The notes beneath the pieces are model-generated. The model made no database searches, was not told the origin of the DNA, and saw only the letters and a list, made by a program, of their open reading frames with translations. A stretch of DNA of 64,000 bases, taken from contig NZ_MASW01000002.1 of the NCBI RefSeq assembly GCF_003202285.1, positions 1,612,001 through 1,676,000 on the forward strand, written 5' to 3'. Shown piece after piece: positions 25,018 to 33,709 of the stretch (within the stretch, counting starts at the first letter, position 1; every line of letters begins with the position of its first letter). The stretch is from Prauserella muralis. GTDB taxonomy: Bacteria; Actinomycetota; Actinomycetes; Mycobacteriales; Pseudonocardiaceae. The position numbers and the translations under genes were made by a program.

Positions 25018-26070
25018 ATGGCCATCGAGACGCTGACCGCACGCGACCCGGAGATCGGGGCGGACGAGCTGATCACCTCGCTCGTGCCGCCGCCCCGGTT
25101 CGACAGCGTCCGCTTCTCGACCTACGTGCCCAACCCGGACGAGCCGAGCCAGGCCGAGGCGGTCGCCTCGTGCGCGGCCTTCGCCGAGCGGGTGGCGCAG
25201 GGCAGGGGCGGGCGGCGTTCGGGATGGCGCGCGCTGTTCGGGCGCAAGGACCGCAAGGGCTCGGCGCCGGAGCGGCCCGGCCTCTACCTCGACGGCGGCT
25301 TCGGAGTGGGCAAGACGCACCTGCTCGCCTCGATCTGGCACGAGGTGCCCGGCCCGAAGGCCTACGGCACGTTCGTGGAACTGACCCACGTGGTGGGCGC
25401 CCTCGGGTTCGCCGAGGCGGTGCGCAGGCTCGCCGAGCACACGCTGCTCGCGATCGACGAGTTCGAGCTGGACGATCCCGGCGACACGATGCTGGTCAAC
25501 CGGCTGCTGCGGGAGCTGACCGAGGCCGGGGTGTTCGTCGCGGCGACGTCGAACACGCTGCCGGACAAGCTCGGGGAGGGCCGGTTCGCTGCCGAGGACT
25601 TCCTGCGCGAGATCCAGTCGCTGTCGGCGCGGTTCGGCGTCGTGCGGGTGGACGGCCCCGACTACCGGCACCGCGGCCTGCCCGAGCCGCCGGAGCCGGT
25701 GAGCGACGACGCGCTGGTCGCGTCGGCGCGGGCCCGTCCCGGCTCGACCCTCGACGACTTCGGGCGGCTGTGCGAGCACCTGGCGACGTTGCACCCGTCG
25801 CGCTACGGGCGGCTCGTCGACGGCGTGTCCGCCGTGCACCTGCGCGGTGTGCGGCCCGCCGAGGACCAGGCGATCGCGCTGCGGCTGGTCGCCCTCGCCG
25901 ACCGGCTCTACGACCGCGCCATCCCGGTGCTCGTGTCCGGCGCGTCGCTGGGACACCTGTTCACCGAGGAGATGCTCGCGGGCGGCTACCGCAAGAAGTA
26001 CCTGCGCGCGGTGAGCAGGCTCACGGCGCTGGCCCGCGACGCCGCCGCCGCACCGTCGGCGCCGCGCTGA
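25018..26070 (+). CDS. zapE: cell division protein ZapE / AFG1-like ATPase
   Basis: 350-residue AAA-type ATPase. Walker A is GGFGVGKTHLLA, Walker B LLAIDEFELDD, sensor region FVAATSNTLPDKLGEGRF. ZapE in E. coli interacts with the division ring under stress; actinobacterial roles are less clear. ATG at 25018; TAACCT eight bases upstream looks like a -10, so the transcript may be leaderless. The last 50 bases overlap tail to tail with the PAP2 gene. Confidence 0.92.
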   Translation: MAIETLTARDPEIGADELITSLVPPPRFDSVRFSTYVPNPDEPSQAEAVASCAAFAERVAQGRGGRRSGWRALFGRKDRKGSAPERPGLYLDGGFGVGKTHLLASIWHEVPGPKAYGTFVELTHVVGALGFAEAVRRLAEHTLLAIDEFELDDPGDTMLVNRLLRELTEAGVFVAATSNTLPDKLGEGRFAAEDFLREIQSLSARFGVVRVDGPDYRHRGLPEPPEPVSDDALVASARARPGSTLDDFGRLCEHLATLHPSRYGRLVDGVSAVHLRGVRPAEDQAIALRLVALADRLYDRAIPVLVSGASLGHLFTEEMLAGGYRKKYLRAVSRLTALARDAAAAPSAPR

Positions 26071-26656
26071 GCGCGAGAGCGGTGGCCGTGGCGAACGCCG
26101 CGCCACCGGCCACGTCGGTGAGGTAGTGGTAGCCGAGGCCGACCATCCCGGCTCCGGCGAGGACGGTCAGCGCCGCGCCCGTGGCGGCCACGGCGGCCCT
26201 GGTGGCGCCACGGGCGAGCACGGCCAGCACCGTCAGCACCGACACGAGGCTCACCGTGTGCCCGCTCGGGTAGGCGAGGTGGTCGTCGTAGACCCGGCCG
26301 AACGCGGGTTTGAGCAGCCACGTGTTCACGGCCACGGCCAGTGCGGGCGCGGCCAGGACGAACGCGGCCGCGGCCCAGCGCCGCCGCAGCGCGCACACCA
26401 GTGCCGTCAGTGTCATGGCGGCCAGCACCACGGGCGGCTCGGTCGGCAGCACCAGCACCCGCAGCAGCAGGGCGGGCCAGTTCTCGACCACGCCGGCGGC
26501 GGCCGCGTCGAACCCGCTCGCGGTGCGCTGCCCGGCGAACACCACGCCGAGCGCCAGCGTGCCGGCCAGCAGCGCGGCGGCGACCGCGAGCCGCACCGCC
26601 GTGCTGGCCGCCCGCGCTGGCGTGGTCGCCTGCTGCGGGCCGGGTGTGGAGGTCAT
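26021..26656 (-). CDS. PAP2-superfamily membrane phosphatase
   Basis: 211-residue membrane protein with about six helices and the PAP2 phosphatase motifs: LKPAFGRVYDD (Lys/Arg), PSGHT (His), and GLGYHYLTDVAGG, where the usual Arg of the third motif is Tyr but His and Asp remain. It may dephosphorylate lipid phosphates or undecaprenyl pyrophosphate outside the membrane. ATG at 26656, 5 bp after the DUF2252 gene stop on the same strand. Confidence 0.85.
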   Translation of the reverse strand: MTSTPGPQQATTPARAASTAVRLAVAAALLAGTLALGVVFAGQRTASGFDAAAAGVVENWPALLLRVLVLPTEPPVVLAAMTLTALVCALRRRWAAAAFVLAAPALAVAVNTWLLKPAFGRVYDDHLAYPSGHTVSLVSVLTVLAVLARGATRAAVAATGAALTVLAGAGMVGLGYHYLTDVAGGAAFATATALALSAAPTVRRRRRGPAP

Positions 26657-26661
26657 GCCGA

Positions 26662-28041
26662 TCAGTCCGGCGGTTCCTCGGCGCGCACCGTGCCCGCCTT
26701 GACGGCGGCCACGAGTTCGGCGTGGTCGGCCTCGGTCTGGTCGGCGTAGCGCGCCGCGTACCGGCCCACCGCCTCGTCCATGTCCTCGTCGCCGGCGAAG
26801 TATCCGGCCAGCAGCCTCGGGTCGATCGAGCGTGTGTGTGCCCGCGCCAGCAGCGCCCCGGCGAGCCTGCCGTAGTCGTCGAGGTGGTCGCCCTCGAGGC
26901 CGGTCGGGTCGATGTCGCCCTTCATGTTGCGGAACTGCCGCACGATGAATGGCCTGCCCTCGATGGTGGTCCAGCCGAGCAGGATGTCGGTCTCGGCCTG
27001 CACGAGCCGGGTGCCGTGCACGATGCGCCTGCCCTCGTGCTCGGCGGGTCGCGTCTCGACGAAGGGTTCCAGCGCCGACGGGCAGGCCTCCTTGAGCTGC
27101 AGCACCAGCGCCTCGTCGCCGTTGCCGTGCAACAGGGCGATGTAGCAGCGCCTGCCGACGCTGCCGGTGCCCACCACGCGGAACGCCACGTCGCTGACAC
27201 TGTAACGGGCGATCAGGTTGCGCCGCGACTCCCGCAGCGTGTCCACATACGACTCCAGGCCGCCGATGACCGCCTCGGCGGTGGCCTCGTCCACGCGCGT
27301 GCGGGTCGGCGGGTCTTCGGAGAAACGCCGCCACCGCCGCCCGGTCGCGTCGTCCTCGTACTCCTCCGTGCGCTTGGCCGCGATCTTGGCGCTGGTGTTC
27401 TTGCGCGCCTTGGCCGCGGCCTTCTCGAAGTCGTCGATCAGCTCGTCGGCCTTCGCCTTGGCCACCACGGAGGCGTCGGGCAGCGCGTTCCACGACCGCA
27501 TGAACGGCAGCTCGGCCAGCGCGCGCACCGTGCGCCGGTACGACTTCACGGCATCCTCGGCGGACTCGAGACACTGCTTCTCCGGCACCCCGCCCTCGCG
27601 GCCCGCGAGCACCAGGCTCGCGGCGAGCCGTTTGAGGTCCCACTCCCACGGACCCGGCACGGTCTCGTCGAAGTCGTTGATGTCCATGACGATCTGGCCG
27701 TCGGGCGTGCCGAACAACCCGAAGTTGGCGGCGTGCGCGTCGCCGCACAGCTGGGCGCTCAGCCCGCTCGCCGGGGTCCCTGCCAGGTCGGCGGCCATCA
27801 GGCCCGCCGCGCCACGGAAGAACGAGAACGGCGAGGCCATCATCTTGCCGATGCGCAGCGGAACCAGGTGGGGCAGCCGGCCCGCGTTGCTGGCCTCGAC
27901 GTAGTCCAGCACCGCGGGCCTGCTGTCGCTGACCGGGTCGTGGTCGTGCGAGGACGGCGGCGTGGCGTCCCGCAACGCCGCGCCCCGCGCGTGCACCTCG
28001 TCCGGGCTGACCGGTGTCCTCAGATCGATCGGGTCGTCCAT
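26662..28041 (-). CDS. DUF2252 family protein
   Basis: 459-residue protein of the DUF2252 family, recognisable by GDAHAANFGLFGTPDGQIVMDINDFDE and PGPWEWDLKRLAASLVLA, a pattern that recalls the catalytic loop and metal Asp of phosphotransferase/kinase-like folds. A long charged helix FEKAAAKARKNTSAKIAAKR lies in the middle. Cytoplasmic, function not established. Complete in length. It heads a two-gene unit with PAP2. Confidence 0.85.
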   Translation of the reverse strand: MDDPIDLRTPVSPDEVHARGAALRDATPPSSHDHDPVSDSRPAVLDYVEASNAGRLPHLVPLRIGKMMASPFSFFRGAAGLMAADLAGTPASGLSAQLCGDAHAANFGLFGTPDGQIVMDINDFDETVPGPWEWDLKRLAASLVLAGREGGVPEKQCLESAEDAVKSYRRTVRALAELPFMRSWNALPDASVVAKAKADELIDDFEKAAAKARKNTSAKIAAKRTEEYEDDATGRRWRRFSEDPPTRTRVDEATAEAVIGGLESYVDTLRESRRNLIARYSVSDVAFRVVGTGSVGRRCYIALLHGNGDEALVLQLKEACPSALEPFVETRPAEHEGRRIVHGTRLVQAETDILLGWTTIEGRPFIVRQFRNMKGDIDPTGLEGDHLDDYGRLAGALLARAHTRSIDPRLLAGYFAGDEDMDEAVGRYAARYADQTEADHAELVAAVKAGTVRAEEPPD

Positions 28042-28057
28042 CCCCCCATGGTGCCCG

Positions 28058-29293
28058 TTACCGGGCGCGGACCACCTCGGCGATCGCGTCGATGCCCCGG
28101 TCCAGGTCGTCCTCGCCGATCACCAGCGGCGGCGCGATCCGCAGCGTGCTGCCGTGGGTCTCCTTGCACAGCACGCCGCGCTCCATGAGCGCCTCCGACG
28201 CCTGCCGTCCGGTGGGCCCGCCGGGCGCGATGTCCACGCCTGCCCACAGGCCCCGCCCGCGCACCTCGGTGACGCCGTCGCCGACGAGCTCGGACAGGCG
28301 CGCGTGCAGGTGGGCGCCGAGCGCGGTGGAGCGCTGCTGGAACTCGCCGGTGGACAACAGCCGGATGACGGCCCTGCCGACCGCGCAGGCCAGCGGGTTG
28401 CCGCCGAAGGTGGAGCCGTGCTCGCCGGGCCGCAGCACCCCGAGCACGTCGGCGCGGCCCACCACCGCCGACACGGGCAGGATGCCGCCGCCCAGCGCCT
28501 TGCCCAGCGTGTAGAGGTCGGCGGTGACGCCCTCGTGGTCGAGCGCCAGCACGGTGCCGGTGCGGGCCAGCCCGGACTGGATCTCGTCGGCGATGAGCAG
28601 CGCGCCGGCCTCGTCACACAGCCGGCGGGCCCGCGCCAGGTAGCCGTCCGGGGGCACGATCACGCCCGCCTCGCCCTGGATCGGCTCCAGCAGCACGGCC
28701 GCGGTGCGCTCGGTGACGGCGGCGGCCAGCGCATCGGCGTCGCCGTAGGGCACCACCACGAAGCCGGGGGTGAACGGGCCGAAGTCGGCGCGGGCGGTCT
28801 CGTCGGTGGAGAACGACACGATGGTGGTGGTGCGCCCGTGGAAGTTCGATCCCGCGACGACGATCTCACCCTGCCCGTCCGGGATGCCCTTCACCCGGTA
28901 GGCCCACTTGCGGGCCACCTTGATGGCCGACTCGACGGCCTCGGCGCCGGAGTTCATCGGCAGCACCATCTCGGTGCCGGTCAGTTCGGCCAGCTCCTGG
29001 CAGAACGGGCCCAGCTGGTCGTGGTGGAAAGCACGCGACGTCAGCGTCACCCTGTTCAGCTGCTCGACGGCGGCGGCCACCAGGCCGGGGTGCCGGTGGC
29101 CGAAGTTCAGCGCCGAGTAGCCGGAGAGGAAGTCGAGGTAGCGCCTGCCGTCGACGTCGGTGACCCAGGCGTCCTCGCCCTCGGCGATGACCACCGGCAG
29201 CGGGTGGTAGTTGTGCGTGCTCCAGCGCTCGTCGGCAGCGATGGCGTCGGCGGTGGCTGTGCTCGTGGCAGGCCCGTCGGCTAGCGTCGTCAT
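28058..29293 (-). CDS. rocD: ornithine--oxo-acid transaminase
   Basis: 411-residue class III PLP aminotransferase; moves the delta-amino group of ornithine to 2-oxoglutarate, giving glutamate semialdehyde. The PLP Lys is in LYTLGKALGGGILPVSA, the Asp in LLIADEIQSGLARTG, and MNSGAEAVESAIKVARKWAY and STFGGNPLACAV are typical of RocD. No arginase or proline genes adjoin. Divergent from the S9 peptidase across about 150 bp. Confidence 0.93.
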   Translation of the reverse strand: MTTLADGPATSTATADAIAADERWSTHNYHPLPVVIAEGEDAWVTDVDGRRYLDFLSGYSALNFGHRHPGLVAAAVEQLNRVTLTSRAFHHDQLGPFCQELAELTGTEMVLPMNSGAEAVESAIKVARKWAYRVKGIPDGQGEIVVAGSNFHGRTTTIVSFSTDETARADFGPFTPGFVVVPYGDADALAAAVTERTAAVLLEPIQGEAGVIVPPDGYLARARRLCDEAGALLIADEIQSGLARTGTVLALDHEGVTADLYTLGKALGGGILPVSAVVGRADVLGVLRPGEHGSTFGGNPLACAVGRAVIRLLSTGEFQQRSTALGAHLHARLSELVGDGVTEVRGRGLWAGVDIAPGGPTGRQASEALMERGVLCKETHGSTLRIAPPLVIGEDDLDRGIDAIAEVVRAR

Positions 29294-29447
29294 GCGTTCA
29301 GCCTAAGGCCAAGCTGGCGAAGACTTCATCCGGAATCCATTGCCCTCAACCGCTGTTCGTTGCGTTTCCGGCCGCTGTCGGTGAACGATCGTTGCGCGGC
29401 GTGCCGTGTTGGCGCGGGCCCCGGCGGGTCTGCCAGAGTGGGGCCTT

Positions 29448-31559
29448 GTGACCGACGATCTCTCCTTCCTGCGCAGGCAGGCCCGCACGCAACGGTTCAC
29501 CCTCGGCGCGCCCAAGGAGTTCCGGGTGTCCCCGGACGGCTCGCGGCTGCTGTTCCTGCGCGCCGAGTCGGGCACCGACCGGCGCAACAGCCTGTGGTCG
29601 CTGGACCTGGCCTCGGGTGCGGAGTGGAAGGTGGTCGACGCCACCGAGCTGCTGCCGGGCGAGGAGGAGCTGCCGCCCGAGGAGCGGGCCCGCCGGGAAC
29701 GGGCCAGGGAGAGCGCGGGCGGTGTCGTCGGTTACGCCGTGGACGACGCGTTCACCGTCGCGGCGTTCTCGCTGTCCGGCAAGCTCTACACGGCCGACCT
29801 CGCGAGCGGGACGATCACGCGGCGCGTCGACGGCGCGGTCGTCGACCCCCGCCCCAGCCCGCCGGGCACCCACGTCGCCTACGTCAGCGAGCGGCGCCTG
29901 CGCGTGGTCGACCTGGACTCCGGCGCCGATCGCGCGCTGGTGGACGAGGACGGCGACGACGGTGACGACATCGCGTGGGGCCTTGCCGAGTTCATCGCCG
30001 CCGAGGAGATGGGCCGCGTGCGCGGCTACTGGTGGGCGCCCGACGGGCAGAGCCTGCTCGTCGAGCGCAGCGACCGCTCCGCCGTGCCGCGCTGGAGCAT
30101 CGCCGACCCCGTCAACCCGGGCGCCCCGGTCAACACCGTGGCCTACCCGGCCGCGGGCACGACCAACGTCGACGTGTCCCTGGCGTTCCTCGGCCTCGAC
30201 GGCAGCCGGGTCGACGTGCGGCGCGGCGACTGGGAGTACCTGGTGGCCGTGCACTGGTCGGCGGGCGGCGCCCCGCTGATCGCCGTCCAGCCGCGCGACC
30301 AGCGCCGCCTCGAGATCCACGCCGTCAACCCCGCGGACGGCTCCACCACGCTGCTGCACGCCGAAACCGACCCCGACTGGGTCGAGATCGTGGCCGGCGT
30401 GCCCGCGTGGACCGGCGACGGCAGGCTCGTGCACGTCGGCGCCGCCGACGGCGCCTACCGGCTGTTCGTCGACGGCAAGCCGGTGACCGGGCCGGACCTG
30501 CAGGTGCGCTCCGTGCTGCACGTCGCCGACGAGGTGCTGTTCAGCGCCTCCGATGCCGACCCGACGCAGATCCACGTGTACCGCACGGAGAACGGGTCCG
30601 TGCGGCGACTGTCCACCACGGACGGTGTGCACATCGGCGCGGGAACGGCCGGGGTCACCGTGCTGTCGTCGTGGAGCCTCGAGCACAGCGGACCGAGGGT
30701 CTCCGTGCTGCGCGACGGCGAGCCCGTGCGGCACGTCGATTCGTACACAGTGGACCCCGGCATCGAACCGAACCTCACGTGGCTCACCGTGGGGGAGCGG
30801 GGACTGCGCGCGGCCCTGCTGTTGCCTGCCGGGCACCGGCCCGGCACCGCGAAGCTTCCCGTGCTGCTCGACCCGTACGGGGGGCCGCACGCCCAGCGGG
30901 TCCTGCAGAGCCGCAACGCGTTCCTCACCTCGCAGTGGCTGGCCGACCAGGGCTTCGCCGTGCTCGTCGCCGACGGCCGGGGAACCCCGGGCCGCGGGCC
31001 CGCGTGGGAGAGGGAGATCAGGGGCGCGCTCGCCGAGGTCACCCTCGCCGACCAGGTGGACGCCCTGCACGCCGTCGCCGCCGAGCACCCCGACCTGGAT
31101 GTGCGCCGCGTGGCGATCCGCGGCTGGTCCTACGGCGGTTACCTCTCCGCGCTGGCGGTGCTGCGCAGGCCCGACGTGTTCCACGCCGCCGTCGCCGGGG
31201 CGCCCGTCACCGACTGGTCGCTGTACGACACGCACTACACCGAGCGCTACCTCGGCCATCCGGAGCGGGATCCGGGATGCTACGAGCGCAACTCGCTGCT
31301 CGCCGACGCGCCGAACCTGCGCCGCGCGCTGCTGATCGTGCACGGCCTGGCCGACGACAACGTGTTCGTCGCCCACGCGCTGCGGCTCTCGGCGGCGCTG
31401 CTCGGTGCGGGCAGGCCGCACGTGTTCCTGCCGCTGGCCGGCGCGACGCACATGACGCCGCAGGCCGAGGAGGTCGCCGAGAACCTGATGCTGGTGCAGG
31501 TGGACTGGATCAAGCGGGAGCTGGACGCCGCGACGAACGACGAGGAGGCCGCCCGATGA
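29448..31559 (+). CDS. S9-family (DPP IV-like) prolyl oligopeptidase
   Basis: 703-residue serine peptidase. The first ~430 residues form a DPP IV-type beta-propeller; the C-terminal alpha/beta-hydrolase has the nucleophile in IRGWSYGGYLSAL, the Asp in VHGLADDNVF and the His in GATHMTPQAE. It lacks a signal peptide, so it is probably cytoplasmic and trims short peptides. GTG at 29448 was chosen; an upstream frame to 29406 adds a low-complexity stretch only. Its stop overlaps the next ATG (ATGA). Confidence 0.93.
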   Translation: MTDDLSFLRRQARTQRFTLGAPKEFRVSPDGSRLLFLRAESGTDRRNSLWSLDLASGAEWKVVDATELLPGEEELPPEERARRERARESAGGVVGYAVDDAFTVAAFSLSGKLYTADLASGTITRRVDGAVVDPRPSPPGTHVAYVSERRLRVVDLDSGADRALVDEDGDDGDDIAWGLAEFIAAEEMGRVRGYWWAPDGQSLLVERSDRSAVPRWSIADPVNPGAPVNTVAYPAAGTTNVDVSLAFLGLDGSRVDVRRGDWEYLVAVHWSAGGAPLIAVQPRDQRRLEIHAVNPADGSTTLLHAETDPDWVEIVAGVPAWTGDGRLVHVGAADGAYRLFVDGKPVTGPDLQVRSVLHVADEVLFSASDADPTQIHVYRTENGSVRRLSTTDGVHIGAGTAGVTVLSSWSLEHSGPRVSVLRDGEPVRHVDSYTVDPGIEPNLTWLTVGERGLRAALLLPAGHRPGTAKLPVLLDPYGGPHAQRVLQSRNAFLTSQWLADQGFAVLVADGRGTPGRGPAWEREIRGALAEVTLADQVDALHAVAAEHPDLDVRRVAIRGWSYGGYLSALAVLRRPDVFHAAVAGAPVTDWSLYDTHYTERYLGHPERDPGCYERNSLLADAPNLRRALLIVHGLADDNVFVAHALRLSAALLGAGRPHVFLPLAGATHMTPQAEEVAENLMLVQVDWIKRELDAATNDEEAAR

Positions 31560-32506
31560 GCCGTTGGGGCATCACGATCCCGCTGACCGGGGTGCCGTTG
31601 CCCGCGCACCGCGAGCTGGTGGAGCAGCTGCCCGACCTGGGCTACACCGACGCCTGGTCGGCCGAGACGGCGGGCGCCGACGCCTTCTCCCCGCTGCTGC
31701 TGGCCTCGCAGTGGGCACCGTCGCTGCGGCTGGGCACCGCGATCGTGCCCGTTTACACGCGCGGGCCCGGGCTGCTGGCGATGAGCGCGGCCACACTCGC
31801 CGAGTGCGCGCCCGGCCGGTTCGTGCTCGGCATCGGCACGTCCTCGCCGGTGATCGTGGAAGGCTGGAACGCGGGCGAGTTCACCGAGCCGTTCGCGCGC
31901 AGCCGCGACACGCTACGGTTCCTGCGGTCGGCGCTGGCGGGGGAGAAGGTGACCGAGAGCTACCCGACGTTCTCGGTGAACCGGTTCCGGCTGGAGCGGC
32001 CCGCCGACCCGGCGCCGCCCGTTATGCTCGCCGCCCTGCGGCCCGGCATGCTGCGGCTCGCGGCCCGCGAGGCCGACGGCGCCATCACCAACTGGCTCGC
32101 GCCCACCGACGTGCCGAGGATCCGGGAGGTCGTCGGGCCCGACCTGGAGCTCGTGGCGCGGATCTTCGTGTGCCCCACCGAGGACGCCGAGGCGGCGCGC
32201 AACCTCGGCCGCATGCTCATCAGCAGCTACCTGACCGTGCCCGTGTACCGGGCGTTCCACGACTGGCTCGGCCGGGGCGAGGCGCTCGCCCCGATGCACG
32301 AGGCGTGGGCCGCGGGCGAGCGCAAGAAGGCCAATGCGGTGATCCCGGACGAGGTGGTGGACGACCTCGTCGTGCACGGCAGCCCGCAGCGGTGCCGCGA
32401 GCGCATCCAGTCCTACGTCGACAACGGGCTGACCACGCCGGTGATCGCGCTGCTGCCCACCGGCGGGGACCCGCTGGAGCAGGTCAGGGCGCTGGCGCCG
32501 CGCTGA
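31556..32506 (+). CDS. LLM-class F420-dependent oxidoreductase
   Basis: 316-residue luciferase-like monooxygenase fold protein (TIM barrel). Visible family features are YTDAWSAETAGADAFSPL, LRLGTAIVPVYTRGPGLLAMSAATLAE and RFVLGIGTSSPVIVEGWNG-like loops for F420 or FMN. Substrate unknown. Translationally coupled to the peptidase by ATGA, so the two are one operon. Two bases separate its stop from the converging fluoride-channel gene. Confidence 0.9.
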   Translation: MSRWGITIPLTGVPLPAHRELVEQLPDLGYTDAWSAETAGADAFSPLLLASQWAPSLRLGTAIVPVYTRGPGLLAMSAATLAECAPGRFVLGIGTSSPVIVEGWNAGEFTEPFARSRDTLRFLRSALAGEKVTESYPTFSVNRFRLERPADPAPPVMLAALRPGMLRLAAREADGAITNWLAPTDVPRIREVVGPDLELVARIFVCPTEDAEAARNLGRMLISSYLTVPVYRAFHDWLGRGEALAPMHEAWAAGERKKANAVIPDEVVDDLVVHGSPQRCRERIQSYVDNGLTTPVIALLPTGGDPLEQVRALAPR

Positions 32507-32507
32507 G

Positions 32508-32882
32508 TCAGCCCCACAACACGGTGCCGGCGACCAGGCCGGCCCCGGCGGCGCCGAACCCGGCGAACACCGTGACCAGCACGTTCGCCACGGCGTAGAG
32601 GCGGGCTCGCTCGGTGAGCAGCCGCACCGTCTCGTAGCCGAACGTGGAGAACGTGGTGAGCGAGCCGCAGAGTCCGACGCCGACGAGCGCGCGCACGGCG
32701 TCGGGCTCCCCGCCGGCCAGCGCCCAGGCCGTGAGCAGTCCCAGCAGCGCCGAGCCGGTGACGTTGACCGTCAGCGTGCCCCACGGGAACACCGAGTCGT
32801 GGGCGCGCTGCACGCGCCGGTCCACCAGGTAGCGCAGCACGGCACCGCCCGCTCCGCCCGTGAGCACCAGGAGCACGGTCAT
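32508..32882 (-). CDS. crcB: fluoride channel subunit (CrcB/FluC), copy 1
   Basis: 124-residue four-helix membrane protein that exports fluoride as a dual-topology dimer. The signature [16 protein letters not shown] (Asn of the pore) and [12 protein letters not shown] (central Na+ site and Phe box) are intact. ATG at 32882 overlaps the DUF190 stop (ATGA). With copy 2 it forms an unequal pair, as in actinobacteria that split FluC into two opposite-facing proteins. Confidence 0.93.
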   Translation of the reverse strand: MTVLLVLTGGAGGAVLRYLVDRRVQRAHDSVFPWGTLTVNVTGSALLGLLTAWALAGGEPDAVRALVGVGLCGSLTTFSTFGYETVRLLTERARLYAVANVLVTVFAGFGAAGAGLVAGTVLWG

Positions 32883-33220
32883 GGTGCTCGCCTGCCCACG
32901 TAGCGGATGACCTCCACCTCGTCGAGCGTCACCAGACCCTCGTCGATGAGCTCGTCGAGGTGCGGCAGGAAGTCCCGGATCCGCTGCTCCTCGTCGATGA
33001 TGACGACGGCCACCGGCAGGTCCTGCGACAGGGAGAGCAGGCGGCTGGTGTGGATCAGCGAGCTGGCGCCGTAGCCCTCGATGCCGCGCAGCACCGAGGC
33101 TCCCGCCAGCCCGGCCTGACGGGCCCGGCGCACCACCTCGTGATACAGCGGGCGGTGCTGCCAGAGGTCGTCCTCGCCGAGGTAGACGGTGAGCCGCAGT
33201 GCGCGGCCGGACAGTCGCAT
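32879..33220 (-). CDS. DUF190 family protein between two crcB genes
   Basis: 113-residue DUF190 protein with a GlnB-like alpha/beta fold: [45 protein letters not shown] and [28 protein letters not shown]190 proteins are often encoded beside crcB and may sense or regulate the channel. Its start overlaps the stop of crcB copy 2 (TGATG) and its stop overlaps the start of copy 1. Confidence 0.88.
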   Translation of the reverse strand: MRLSGRALRLTVYLGEDDLWQHRPLYHEVVRRARQAGLAGASVLRGIEGYGASSLIHTSRLLSLSQDLPVAVVIIDEEQRIRDFLPHLDELIDEGLVTLDEVEVIRYVGRRAP

Positions 33221-33666
33221 CAGACCCCTCCTGGCTGTCGTTGCCGGGCGCGGGCGTGCCCGGCCCGGCGGGGCCGCAGCAGCAGCCGGGCGGCCACGAT
33301 GCCCGCGAGGACCGCCGTGAGCGAGGCGAGCACCGAGCCCAGCGCATACAGCAGGGCCACGCCGGGGCGGCCCTGCAGCGCCGAGTCCATCGCGTCGACG
33401 ACGTAGGTGGAGAAGGTGGTGAACCCGCCGCAGAACCCGACGCCCGCGAACGGGCGCAGCAGGCGGCGGGGCCGCGCCACCTCGGTGACGACCACCATGA
33501 GGACGCCGATGAGCACGCACCCGAGCACGTTCGCCAGCAGGGTGGACACGGCGAAGCCACCGGGCGGGTGGGGCAGGCCCACGGCGAGCCCGTAGCGGGC
33601 GAGGCTGCCGAGCGCGCCGCCCGCGGCGATCGCGAGCAGCACGTCCCACTGGCGGGTGCGCGGCAT
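33220..33666 (-). CDS. crcB: fluoride channel subunit (CrcB/FluC), copy 2
   Basis: 148-residue FluC homologue. The pore signature is [13 protein letters not shown] with [15 protein letters not shown] for the second motif. ATG at 33666 gives a short N-terminus; a frame to 33738 exists but overlaps the aconitase start. First gene of the crcB-DUF190-crcB operon. No fluoride riboswitch can be recognised in the short divergent gap to aconitase. Confidence 0.9.
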   Translation of the reverse strand: MPRTRQWDVLLAIAAGGALGSLARYGLAVGLPHPPGGFAVSTLLANVLGCVLIGVLMVVVTEVARPRRLLRPFAGVGFCGGFTTFSTYVVDAMDSALQGRPGVALLYALGSVLASLTAVLAGIVAARLLLRPRRAGHARARQRQPGGV

Positions 33667-33709
33667 GGGACCATGATTGCTCACCGCCTGTGCCGGGTAG
33701 TCCGGGCCC

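Noticed and set aside
29346-31451. 701-codon open frame on the minus strand
   Set aside because: Shadow of the S9 peptidase, whose catalytic motifs are clear in the other strand.
33667-33709. Possible fluoride riboswitch before crcB copy 2
   Set aside because: Only 43 bp separate the divergent starts and the pseudoknot consensus is not visible.
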